Shown piece by piece: positions 9,875 to 16,994 of a stretch of DNA of 64,000 nucleotides. The number at the start of each line of letters is the position of its first letter. Position 1 is the stretch's first letter. Both the position numbers and the translations under genes were made by a program. Source of the stretch: Echinicola strongylocentroti (GTDB lineage Bacteria; Bacteroidota; Bacteroidia; Cytophagales; Cyclobacteriaceae); contig NZ_CP030041.1 in the NCBI RefSeq assembly GCF_003260975.1, positions 2,775,001 through 2,839,000 on the forward strand, written 5' to 3'. The notes beneath the pieces are model-generated. The model was given only the letters and a program-made list of their open reading frames with translations, was not told where the DNA came from and searched no databases.

Positions 9875-11049
9875 CACACCACTGGCTTTTCCAACTCAAA
9901 ATATCTATATACAGCCTCTGGCCAGGCATAGCTTCCCGGTTTGATGGTGAGCACCATGTCATGGTCGACGGCTTTTAGGCGCACCACTCCGGGGCTAAGT
10001 TCTTGCATGGGAATCAGTGCCCCAAGGGAAAGTTCTTCGATCACTGCACAGGTAGTCGCCCCGCCCTCTAATAGCAGTTCTCTTACAGGTACTTCTTCGA
10101 TCACTCTGGCCACTGCTTGTGCAGTACGTTTCTTGAGAATGGCCGGATAATTCTTAAAGCTTGCTTTCTTTTTGCCATATGCCATGATCACCCGATTTCC
10201 TTCCAGGAGACCTCGGCCTACATCATGCACCCACGCCTCTGTACCGGCAGGATTGTATTCCTCTTCTATCAGCAACTCCGGCATCTCGCTCAGGTGGACG
10301 CCTTTTTCCACCGCCTTCTCCACGAAGTCTTTGCTATTTTGGTGGCTACTTCCTGCGATCATAAGGCTATTGCCCACAAAGGAAAGTGGGTCAGGCTCCT
10401 GACCTCTCATCCATTCGGGGAAATTGCGCTTCAGGCACATTTCAAAAAAGGCCGCACTGCCTGCCGGCAAAACGCTATTATCCATGAGGCTCGCCCAAGT
10501 ATATAGGTCCTGCATGGTCTGGGAGTCTGGAATATTAAAGCCCTGCTGAAGGTCTCCTTCTTCCGAAAACCTACCATATGCCACGGACAATTCATCTTCC
10601 CGCAACAAGTCTTTTACATTCGCAGAAAATGCCGGAAAGGTAGGATCATCCTTAAAACTGGTTTCGTTCAGTGGTCGTCCTTTCACATAGTAAATCCCAT
10701 CACTGATGCTCCTGCCCGTGTAAGGGTTGGCTGGTACCAGCAGCATTTTTTCCTTGTGGAGCCGCTTGGCCAAGACTTTGAGCTCTTTGGACACATGTCC
10801 GCGCATCACAGAATCAGACTTCTTAAAAATCCACGTAATGCCCATATCCATCAGCATGGAAGCTATGCGATCCGTTTCCTTCAGGGCTTCTGCCTCTGCC
10901 ATCGATCGGGTGTCTGTGGCAATCACCATCACTTCGGCACCACTGGCAGGACTGGCATCCAAGGAAAACGACACGGGAATTCCCCATCTTAGGCATACAC
11001 CGGCTATTTCGGCTGCCCCGGTAATATCATCGGCTATAACTGCTATCAT
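9874..11049 (-). CDS. Four-carbon acid sugar kinase family protein (DUF1537)
   Basis: Cytosolic ATP-dependent kinase that would phosphorylate a short sugar acid such as threonate or erythronate at O4. The N-terminal signature MIAVIADDITGAAEIAG and the C-terminal glycine-rich LLLEGGATTCAVIEEL are the two hallmarks of the DtnK/OtnK family; the Ser-rich middle KKSDSVMRGHVSKEL binds substrate in relatives. I start at ATG 11049 because the signature begins there; an upstream in-frame ATG inside pdxA adds only non-conserved residues. It overlaps the pdxA-like gene by 23 bp and the esterase start by one base (TGATG), so the three are translationally linked. Pairing with a PdxA paralogue is the known threonate pathway arrangement (kinase, then decarboxylating dehydrogenase giving DHAP). 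Confidence 0.88.
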   Translation of the reverse strand: MIAVIADDITGAAEIAGVCLRWGIPVSFSLDASPASGAEVMVIATDTRSMAEAEALKETDRIASMLMDMGITWIFKKSDSVMRGHVSKELKVLAKRLHKEKMLLVPANPYTGRSISDGIYYVKGRPLNETSFKDDPTFPAFSANVKDLLREDELSVAYGRFSEEGDLQQGFNIPDSQTMQDLYTWASLMDNSVLPAGSAAFFEMCLKRNFPEWMRGQEPDPLSFVGNSLMIAGSSHQNSKDFVEKAVEKGVHLSEMPELLIEEEYNPAGTEAWVHDVGRGLLEGNRVIMAYGKKKASFKNYPAILKKRTAQAVARVIEEVPVRELLLEGGATTCAVIEELSLGALIPMQELSPGVVRLKAVDHDMVLTIKPGSYAWPEAVYRYFELEKPVV

Positions 11050-12079
11050 GTTTCTTTCTGTTTTGTGCCATCGGAATGGCATAGTCAATCGCTAAGTTCA
11101 ATGCATCTTCTGAAGCAATGCCCTGCCCGGCTATTTCGAAGGCAGTACCATGGTCCACAGAAGTACGGATAATCGGTAATCCAAGGGTGATGTTTACCCC
11201 TTTTACGCTCTCCATGGTCTTGGTTTCATTGTTCCATTTGAAGCCTACCATCTTAAAAGGAATGTGTCCTTGGTCGTGATACATGGCCACACAGCCATCA
11301 TAATATCCCTGTACGGCCTTGGCAAACAAGGTATCCGGAGGAACTGGCCCTTCGGCGACATATCCCTCTGCTTGTGCCATCTGCACAGCAGGGGAGATTT
11401 CTTCTTCATCCTCTGTGCCAAACAACCCTCCATCTCCGGCGTGGGGATTGAGTCCCGCCACTCCTATGCGAGGTTGCTCGATTCCAAATTGCACACAAGC
11501 ATTGTGAAGCAATCGGATTACGTCCAGTACCCGGTCTTTTTTCACCAAGTCGCATGCTTGACGCAAGGGCACATGCGTAGTCACATGGATTACCCGAAGG
11601 TTTTGTTCCACGAGCAACATCGCAAATTTCTCCGTACCGGTAAATTCTGCGTATATCTCTGTATGGCCGGCATAGTGATGCCCGGCCAAATTAATCGATT
11701 CTTTGTTAATGGGGCTGGTGACAGTCGCATCAACTTCTTCACTTAACGCCAGTTCAATGGTTTTTTTTACCGATTGAAAAGCCGCTGCTCCAGACATGGC
11801 ACTGACTTTGCCCATCTCCAGCTGATCGGCATCCACATTATCCAAGTCCACCACCTCGATCACTTGCGGGTCAAAGCTGGCCTCCCGAACCTCCTGAATC
11901 GCCCTCACGGTCAATGGAGCACTTAACTGCTTGGCCATCCTCGCAATGGTCGCCGCATCGCCCACCACCAATGGCTGACATTTGGCATGCAATCCTCCAT
12001 CCCGAAAGCTCTTTACGATAATCTCAGGACCGATTCCCGCAGGATCCCCCATGGTGATGGCTATAATTGGTCTTTCCAT
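11027..12079 (-). CDS. PdxA-family 4-phospho-acid dehydrogenase (PdxA2-like)
   Basis: NAD-dependent oxidative decarboxylase of the PdxA family. The 350 residues open with ERPIIAITMGDPAGIGPEII and carry the three metal-binding His regions (YAGHTEIYAEFTG, VTTHVPLRQACDL, MYHDQGHIPFK). Because it overlaps a DUF1537 kinase and sits with an alcohol dehydrogenase, an aldolase and a symporter rather than vitamin B6 genes, I read it as the catabolic PdxA2 type acting on 4-phospho-threonate-like acids to give dihydroxyacetone phosphate and CO2. A role in pyridoxal phosphate synthesis cannot be excluded from sequence alone. Start ATG 12079 directly begins the conserved fold. Confidence 0.87.
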   Translation of the reverse strand: MERPIIAITMGDPAGIGPEIIVKSFRDGGLHAKCQPLVVGDAATIARMAKQLSAPLTVRAIQEVREASFDPQVIEVVDLDNVDADQLEMGKVSAMSGAAAFQSVKKTIELALSEEVDATVTSPINKESINLAGHHYAGHTEIYAEFTGTEKFAMLLVEQNLRVIHVTTHVPLRQACDLVKKDRVLDVIRLLHNACVQFGIEQPRIGVAGLNPHAGDGGLFGTEDEEEISPAVQMAQAEGYVAEGPVPPDTLFAKAVQGYYDGCVAMYHDQGHIPFKMVGFKWNNETKTMESVKGVNITLGLPIIRTSVDHGTAFEIAGQGIASEDALNLAIDYAIPMAQNRKKHDSSYSR

Positions 12080-12414
12080 ATTCTTTCTTTTAAGATGTTA
12101 GATTTGAGACGAGAGATGTGAGACTTTCGGCCTCAATGCTAACCCTATTTTCTTTTTTCTAAGTACTTTCCTCGTTTTATCGGCGATGTCGAGGCCTCAG
12201 CCCCGGCATTCTTATTGTACTTCCCTGATTAGTGTTGACCCGATTAATATTAGTTTTCATTATCAATTATTGTAATCGCTAGTCATTTACTAAAATCCAA
12301 TTGTGTTTCTCTTTGCTCAAAAATAACCCCACCTAACCTCCCCGCCGTGGCGGGGAGGATTCTCATGTCTCACGTCTCATATCTCACTACCCACATCTCA
12401 CTACTCACACCCCT
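12080..12414. other. Intergenic space with repeats, no gene
   Basis: 335 bp between the pdxA-like and alcohol dehydrogenase genes. It holds runs of the GAGATGTGAGACT/CTCATGTCTCAC type and, at 12322-12411, a defined repeat with a CCCCGCC-GGCGGGG palindrome. No convincing short gene or terminator with a T-run was seen. Confidence 0.6.
12322..12411 (+). repeat. CCCCGCC palindrome plus CTCATGTCTCAC-tail repeat, copy 1
   Basis: Order is AACCCCACCTAACCT, then the palindrome CTCCCCGCC-GT-GGCGGGGAG, GATTCTCA, then several degenerate TCTCAC units. A closely matching copy lies inverted at 59536-59610, and a shorter one at about 16928-16985. Only the TCTCA tail is seen near 25046-25098 and 32640-32683. 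Confidence 0.75.
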
Positions 12415-13560
12415 TTAAAACAAGCGACAATATATTTCCTCGGCATCGGCAAAGGTTACTTCTCTGGGATTGTTTTTGAGCAGGCGCGTCACTTTCATGG
12501 CCAAGCCGGTCAACTCAGCTACATCTTCCTTCTGGACACCCAGTTTGGTGAGGTTTTGTGGTATGTCACATAGCTTCACCAGTTCCTTTACTTTCTCCAC
12601 GCCATTTTTGGCCGTTTCTTCCGAAGTAGTTCCCCTTTCTGCTCCCAGTGCCAATGCTATCTGCTCGTGCTTCTGCACATTGGAAGGAAGGTTATAAGCC
12701 ATTACCTCGGGGAGCAATACCGCGTTCGCCAGTCCATGGGGCACATGGTACTTTCCACCAAGAGGGTAAGATAGCGCATGTACCGCGGCGGTGTTCACTG
12801 GCCCCAGGCAAAGCCCTCCGTACATGCTTCCAAGTGCCACTGCCGATCGTGCATCCATGTCATCGGGCACTTCAAATGCCCGATGGAGATGTTGGCCGAT
12901 CAGGCTAATTCCCCTCAAGGCATAATCGTCCACTAGTGGATGGCTAAACTTGTTGGTAAATGCCTCAATGCAATGCGACAAGGCGTCTATCCCCGTCTCC
13001 GCAGTTATCTTTGGCGGAAGCCCAATAGTGAGCGCCGGATCAATATAAGTGGCATCTGGTACCAAAAAAGGACTGATGATCCCTTTTTTCTCCAAGGTGC
13101 CTTCATCTAGCAGGATCGCATTGGGAGACACTTCACTCCCTGTTCCTGAGGTAGTTGGAATACACACCATATGTGTGCTTCTGCTCTTTAACAAATTTAT
13201 ACCAACAAAATCGGATAACTGCCCAGTACTGTCCTGCATGGCTGCCAAAAGTTTGGCCAGATCTAAGACACTGCCTCCACCAATGCCCACGACAGTATCC
13301 GGACCAAATTTCTCTACCTGCTGTAAAAATTCCTCGTAAAGGGTAAATGTAGGTTCTCCAGCTTCGTAAACCACTACATCTACCATTAATCCTGCACTTC
13401 TCATTTCCTCCACTCCTCCATTCAAGGTGTCCACCAATGGCTGGGCCACCAAAATCCATATCCGCTGCCGACCAGCAGCTATAGTATCTTCCACAAACCG
13501 GGAAAAGGCCCCGGCTCCAAACACTAGTTTTGGGGGTTGTAATAAAGTTATCGCCCTCAT
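12415..13560 (-). CDS. Iron-containing alcohol dehydrogenase
   Basis: NAD(P)-dependent group III alcohol dehydrogenase, 381 residues. Seen: the nucleotide-binding GIGGGSVLDLAKLLA, the family signature TSGTGSEVSPNAI, and metal ligands in TGIDALSHCIEAF, AAVHALSYPLGGKYHVPHG. These are the Asp and three His expected for the iron site. Relatives reduce lactaldehyde or short hydroxy-aldehydes, or oxidise hydroxy acids such as 4-hydroxybutyrate. Inside this locus it could reduce an aldehyde released by the neighbouring aldolase, or prepare the acid for the DUF1537/PdxA pair. The direction is not decidable from sequence. Confidence 0.9.
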   Translation of the reverse strand: MRAITLLQPPKLVFGAGAFSRFVEDTIAAGRQRIWILVAQPLVDTLNGGVEEMRSAGLMVDVVVYEAGEPTFTLYEEFLQQVEKFGPDTVVGIGGGSVLDLAKLLAAMQDSTGQLSDFVGINLLKSRSTHMVCIPTTSGTGSEVSPNAILLDEGTLEKKGIISPFLVPDATYIDPALTIGLPPKITAETGIDALSHCIEAFTNKFSHPLVDDYALRGISLIGQHLHRAFEVPDDMDARSAVALGSMYGGLCLGPVNTAAVHALSYPLGGKYHVPHGLANAVLLPEVMAYNLPSNVQKHEQIALALGAERGTTSEETAKNGVEKVKELVKLCDIPQNLTKLGVQKEDVAELTGLAMKVTRLLKNNPREVTFADAEEIYCRLF

Positions 13561-13640
13561 CTTATTTCGTTATTGGTTTTTGTTATTTGTTTTCATTTAT
13601 GGTCACTAGTATGCGGCTTCGGTGGCTTCGGTCCCTTTCC

Positions 13641-13681
13641 GGTGGCTTCGGCTTCGGTGGCTGAGCGGAGCCGAAGCCACC
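13641..13681. repeat. 12-bp perfect inverted repeat in a CGGTGGCTT-rich spacer
   Basis: GGTGGCTTCGGC (13641-13652) and its exact complement (13670-13681) flank a 17-nt loop, preceded by further GGTGGCTTCGG units from 13617. No T-run follows on either strand, so it is listed as a repeat rather than a terminator. The 60-residue frame across it is rejected as a gene. Confidence 0.6.
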
Positions 13682-13829
13682 AGAACGAGAACGCAAAACC
13701 ACTGGTTTGATAGGCTAGTTTGCCGTGGTGCGAAAGGTGCCGCTGACTTGGTAGGGAGCGCTTCATTATCTAAATTGATAGCTGCCATATCATAAACTTC
13801 TGCAGTAACCGCGTCCTTTTCAGCTGATA

Positions 13830-15410
13830 TCAGACTACCTCCTTCACTCTTTCCATTTTCTTCTTTTGCTTGAAATAGCCGTAAATCGTGAGGTTTTCGT
13901 CTGCCGGTGGTCTCTTGAAGAACAAACTGGCCACATAGCCCACGATCAAGACGATCAAATGGCTGTAAACACCCAGCATGTATTTGTGCTGCGCAAAATT
14001 GAACTTACCAAAATCCAATAGTAGCGTCTTTTCACCTCCGCCAAAACTCATCGGAGTGGAAGTAAGCAAGGCGTAGGCGGTAAATAAAACACAGGCCACT
14101 ATCCCGATATAAAGCCCTTCCTTATTGGCCCTGCGGCTAAAGAGTCCCAAAAGAAATATCCCTACAATCCCGGCAGAGAAAATGGCATAGAGCCCAAACA
14201 CAGCACCGAGTACTCCCTCTCCCTGCCAAAGGACATATAGCACCGCCACCAAAGCCGCTGCCAATCCAGCAATCAGCACCAATATCCGCCCTACCTTGAG
14301 CTTTTGATGGGTATTACAATTCGGATTGAAGCGTTTGTAGTAATCTTCGACCCCTACGGCCGCTAGGCAGTTCATGTCAGAATCCAAGCTGGAAACTGCC
14401 GCTGCCGCCAACGCCGCTATCACGAGACCTGTAACGCCAGGGGGCAATTCGGTCATGATGAAATAAGGAAATACCGCATCCACCGTCGTGCCTTCTGGAA
14501 GCGCTGAACCTGAAATCTGGTAAAACACAAACAGCAAGGAGCCGATCAGCATAAAAAGCGCCCACACCGGTACGCTCAGAAATACCCCCATATATGCCGC
14601 CTTCTTAGCTTCACGGTCATTTCTTGCCGTCAAATAGCGCTGTACAATGGTCTGATCGGTACCGTACTTTTGGATGGCATAAAAAATCCCATTCACCACC
14701 ATCACAATAAAGGTGAGCTGCGTAAAATCAATATCATACGGCCCAAAGCCGATTTTATTCCTATTAATGGCTTCTTCCATGACCCGCTGGGGACCTCCTT
14801 CGGGCACCCAAAGCAACAGCCCCAAGCAAAACAATCCGCCCCCAATCAACAAAAATCCCTGGATCACGTCCATCCAGATCACCGCTTCTATGCCTCCCAA
14901 CAGGGTCAGTACGATGATCACAAAGGTCAACACCCCAATCACCATAAAGATATTGACATCCATCATGCTGCTCAGTGCCAAGCTCACCAGGTAAAGCACT
15001 GTTCCCATCTTCGAAAAGTGGGTCAGCACAAAGGCCAAAGAGCTGTACAAGCGCGCAAAGAAACCAAAGCGTTTTTCAAAGTATTCGTAAGTGCTGAGAC
15101 CAATCACCCTCCTGAACAGCGGTACTATCACCCAGATCATACATACCAGCACAATGGGAACCATCAGTCCCTGCACCAGCAATATCCAATTGGATTTATA
15201 CGCTGCACTCGGATAGGCCAAGAAGGTCACACTACTGATAAGCGTAGCAAAAATGGACATGCCAATCGCCCAGGAAGGAATTCCCCCGCCTCCGGCAAAA
15301 TAATCCTCGCTGCTCTTTTGTCGTTTGGAAAAATAGATCCCCATATAAACCGTCCCCAAAATCGAGGCGACGATAAGCAGGTAATCTATCCAATGTAATG
15401 ATGCGTTCAT
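13830..15410 (-). CDS. Sodium:solute symporter (SSS family)
   Basis: Inner-membrane sodium-coupled importer of 526 residues with about 13-14 hydrophobic segments. Family features seen: DYFAGGGGIPSWAIGMSIFATLISS near the N-terminus and KYGTDQTIVQRYLTARNDREAKKAA in the middle, the classic SSS loop. It lies between the aldolase and alcohol dehydrogenase genes of the same strand, so its cargo is most likely the monosaccharide or sugar acid processed by that block. It would import from the periplasm after the glycosidases act. The C-terminal tail (YFKQKKKMERVKEVV) is basic and cytosolic. Substrate specificity cannot be read from the sequence. Confidence 0.92.
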   Translation of the reverse strand: MNASLHWIDYLLIVASILGTVYMGIYFSKRQKSSEDYFAGGGGIPSWAIGMSIFATLISSVTFLAYPSAAYKSNWILLVQGLMVPIVLVCMIWVIVPLFRRVIGLSTYEYFEKRFGFFARLYSSLAFVLTHFSKMGTVLYLVSLALSSMMDVNIFMVIGVLTFVIIVLTLLGGIEAVIWMDVIQGFLLIGGGLFCLGLLLWVPEGGPQRVMEEAINRNKIGFGPYDIDFTQLTFIVMVVNGIFYAIQKYGTDQTIVQRYLTARNDREAKKAAYMGVFLSVPVWALFMLIGSLLFVFYQISGSALPEGTTVDAVFPYFIMTELPPGVTGLVIAALAAAAVSSLDSDMNCLAAVGVEDYYKRFNPNCNTHQKLKVGRILVLIAGLAAALVAVLYVLWQGEGVLGAVFGLYAIFSAGIVGIFLLGLFSRRANKEGLYIGIVACVLFTAYALLTSTPMSFGGGEKTLLLDFGKFNFAQHKYMLGVYSHLIVLIVGYVASLFFKRPPADENLTIYGYFKQKKKMERVKEVV

Positions 15411-15584
15411 TTGGTTATTGGGTTAAATTGTTTCTTGGTTGTCAAGGTTGTAACGTTTTAATGTTATAAAGTTGAACAGTTGCCACTAAGGCACAAAAAC
15501 GCCAAGGTAAATTTATCTGTTGTTCTTTCGTCCCCTCATTACCATGGTCTGTTTCCCCACAGATCACCGGTATGTCCTGCTGTC

Positions 15585-15660
15585 CCACCGTCTCCGACGC
15601 GGGACTGTGAAAGTTGAGTCTCCTGACTCATTTACCATCATCCGCAGAACAGCTGACGGA
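15585..15660. repeat. GAGTC hairpin repeat, copy 1
   Basis: The 289 bp between the symporter and aldolase genes contains CCACCGTCTCCGACGCGGGAC followed by TTGAGTCTCCTGACTCA and CCGCAGAACAGCTGACGGAA. The first two units match the spacer at 16845-16895; the third matches the spacer near 26690-26712 (CCGCGGCACAGCCGACGGAA). A short hairpin-forming intergenic family. Confidence 0.6.
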
Positions 15661-15699
15661 ACTACAAGATAACTTTTGGCATTACGGTCCGGTAATTCC

Positions 15700-16605
15700 T
15701 CACTTCACCTGCTCCATCATCGTTTGCCAATCGCTCAGCACCTTTTCCTCTTCGCTTTTGCTCAGTTCGGTCAGCGGCGGTTTCAGATACGCTTGGCACC
15801 ATCCTTTCTGCTGCAGAAGCACCTTTAGGGCTGCGAGAGACGCACCGAGGCTTCTTCCTCCTTGGTAGATTTTGGCCACCTCATCGGTCAATTCCTGATA
15901 ATGTACCGCCCCTTCTTCATCACCTTCCTTTGCGGCAGTATATAAGGATTTGTACATTTCAGGAACAATATTGCCCGTACTTGGCACAATACCATCTGCC
16001 CCTGTCCTGAGACTGTTGGCCGACTGGGCTCCCCATCCGCAGAAAAAGGAAAAATCTGCCCTTTTCTGGTAGTGGTCGATCGCCGCATGCATCCTGGAAA
16101 TGTCCCTTTCGGAGTCCTTCAGTCCCCAAATGTGTGGATGATGACTCATTTCCTCCACTACAGATAGGGGAATGGACATTTGCGTAGTTGCCTTGATATT
16201 GTACATCAGCAGTGGTCCCTTAAGATGGTCTGCAAGCCCTTCAAAATGCAGCTTCATCTGGTCATCAGACAGGACATAATAAGCCGGTAAGGTCGCCACG
16301 ATCGCATCTACTCCCTGCTCCAAGTACTGGCTCCCTCTGCGGTGCTGCTCTTCCACCAGGTTGCTTACTACTCCTGCGTACACCTGCTGATGGGGCGCTT
16401 TGGAGGCCACGGTTGCTTTGATCATTTCGAGACTTTCCTTCTCCGAAAAAGAAGCCGACTCTCCGGTAGTTCCAAGTACTAAAGGCGAGATGTCATTTTT
16501 GGCAAACTCCTCCATCATCTTGGCCACCGCCTCTCGGTCAATCTCTCTACTCGCTGTCAGTGGCGTCACCATCGGCACCACCACGCCTTGATATTGTTTT
16601 TTCAT
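15700..16605 (-). CDS. Dihydrodipicolinate synthase / N-acetylneuraminate lyase family aldolase
   Basis: Class I pyruvate-dependent aldolase of about 301 residues. Seen: LVLGTTGESASFSEKE (substrate carboxylate loop), LMYNIKATT (catalytic Tyr region) and HIWGLKDSERD, whose Lys is the Schiff-base residue. A lysine-biosynthesis role is unlikely because it stands in a glycan locus next to a symporter; related enzymes cleave 2-keto-3-deoxy sugar acids (KDG, KDO, L-KDR) to pyruvate and an aldehyde. I start at ATG 16605 (MKKQYQGVVVPMVTPL); an upstream in-frame start adds 19 residues not typical of the family. First gene of the five-gene metabolic block. Confidence 0.88.
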   Translation of the reverse strand: MKKQYQGVVVPMVTPLTASREIDREAVAKMMEEFAKNDISPLVLGTTGESASFSEKESLEMIKATVASKAPHQQVYAGVVSNLVEEQHRRGSQYLEQGVDAIVATLPAYYVLSDDQMKLHFEGLADHLKGPLLMYNIKATTQMSIPLSVVEEMSHHPHIWGLKDSERDISRMHAAIDHYQKRADFSFFCGWGAQSANSLRTGADGIVPSTGNIVPEMYKSLYTAAKEGDEEGAVHYQELTDEVAKIYQGGRSLGASLAALKVLLQQKGWCQAYLKPPLTELSKSEEEKVLSDWQTMMEQVK

Positions 16606-16994
16606 TTTCTTTAGATTGCTGCAGTTAGATTTCAGACTAAAGACCAACTTTTCATCCGTCATTACAAGGAAGAATAATTAAGCGTCCCCTCTTCGCTAGA
16701 TGAGATTGCCTCCTTCCTTCGGTCATCACAATGACGATTTTTATCCATATTTGCACTTTTGCCTTGGTCCAATTATTATTGAGTCAGAGACTCAATGCTT
16801 TACTGTGCTGGGGCAGAGACCCAGCACAAACCACGGCTTAGCGTTCTCCCGCCGTCTCTGACGCGGGAGCACAAAGATTGAGTCTCCCGACTCAACCATA
16901 TATTTTGCTATCTGTATTCTTATTTTGCTCCTTGCTCCAATCTACCCCGCCACGACGAGGAAGATTCTCAAGACTCACCTCTCATGTCTCAATA
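16606..16994. other. Repeat-filled intergenic space, no gene
   Basis: 389 bp between the second GH78 and the aldolase gene. It contains a GAGATTGCCTCC...CACAATGACG unit (16703-16736), a hairpin cluster at 16778-16895, and a CCCCGCCACGACGAGG plus TCTCAA tail (16928-16985). No open frame with protein character. Confidence 0.6.
16778..16895. repeat. Cluster of four short perfect hairpins (GAGTC family, copy 2)
   Basis: In order: ATTGAGTC-AGA-GACTCAAT (16778-16796); TGTGCTGGG ... CCCAGCACA (16804-16828); CTCCCGC ... GCGGGAG (16846-16869); TTGAGTC-TCCC-GACTCAA (16878-16895). The last two repeat the spacer at 15585-15635. Confidence 0.75.

Noticed and set aside
11027..12079. Vitamin B6 biosynthesis gene pdxA
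   Set aside because: Family is right, but overlap with a DUF1537 kinase and the catabolic context favour the PdxA2-type role; kept as PdxA-like without a symbol.
12345..12357. CCCCGCC-GGCGGGG palindrome as a transcription terminator
   Set aside because: No T-run on either strand and the same unit recurs inverted at 59577 after a gene on the other strand, so it is listed as a repeat.
12330..12412. Possible CRISPR-like array from TCTCAC repeats
   Set aside because: Units are 7-12 bp, degenerate and unspaced by unique sequence; no cas genes in the window.
13606..13788. 60-residue minus-strand frame
   Set aside because: Composed of GGTGGCTTCGG repeat units and a hairpin; no protein features.
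14670..15398. 242-residue plus-strand frame
   Set aside because: Lies fully antisense to the sodium symporter; His/Gln-rich composition is the shadow of its hydrophobic codons.
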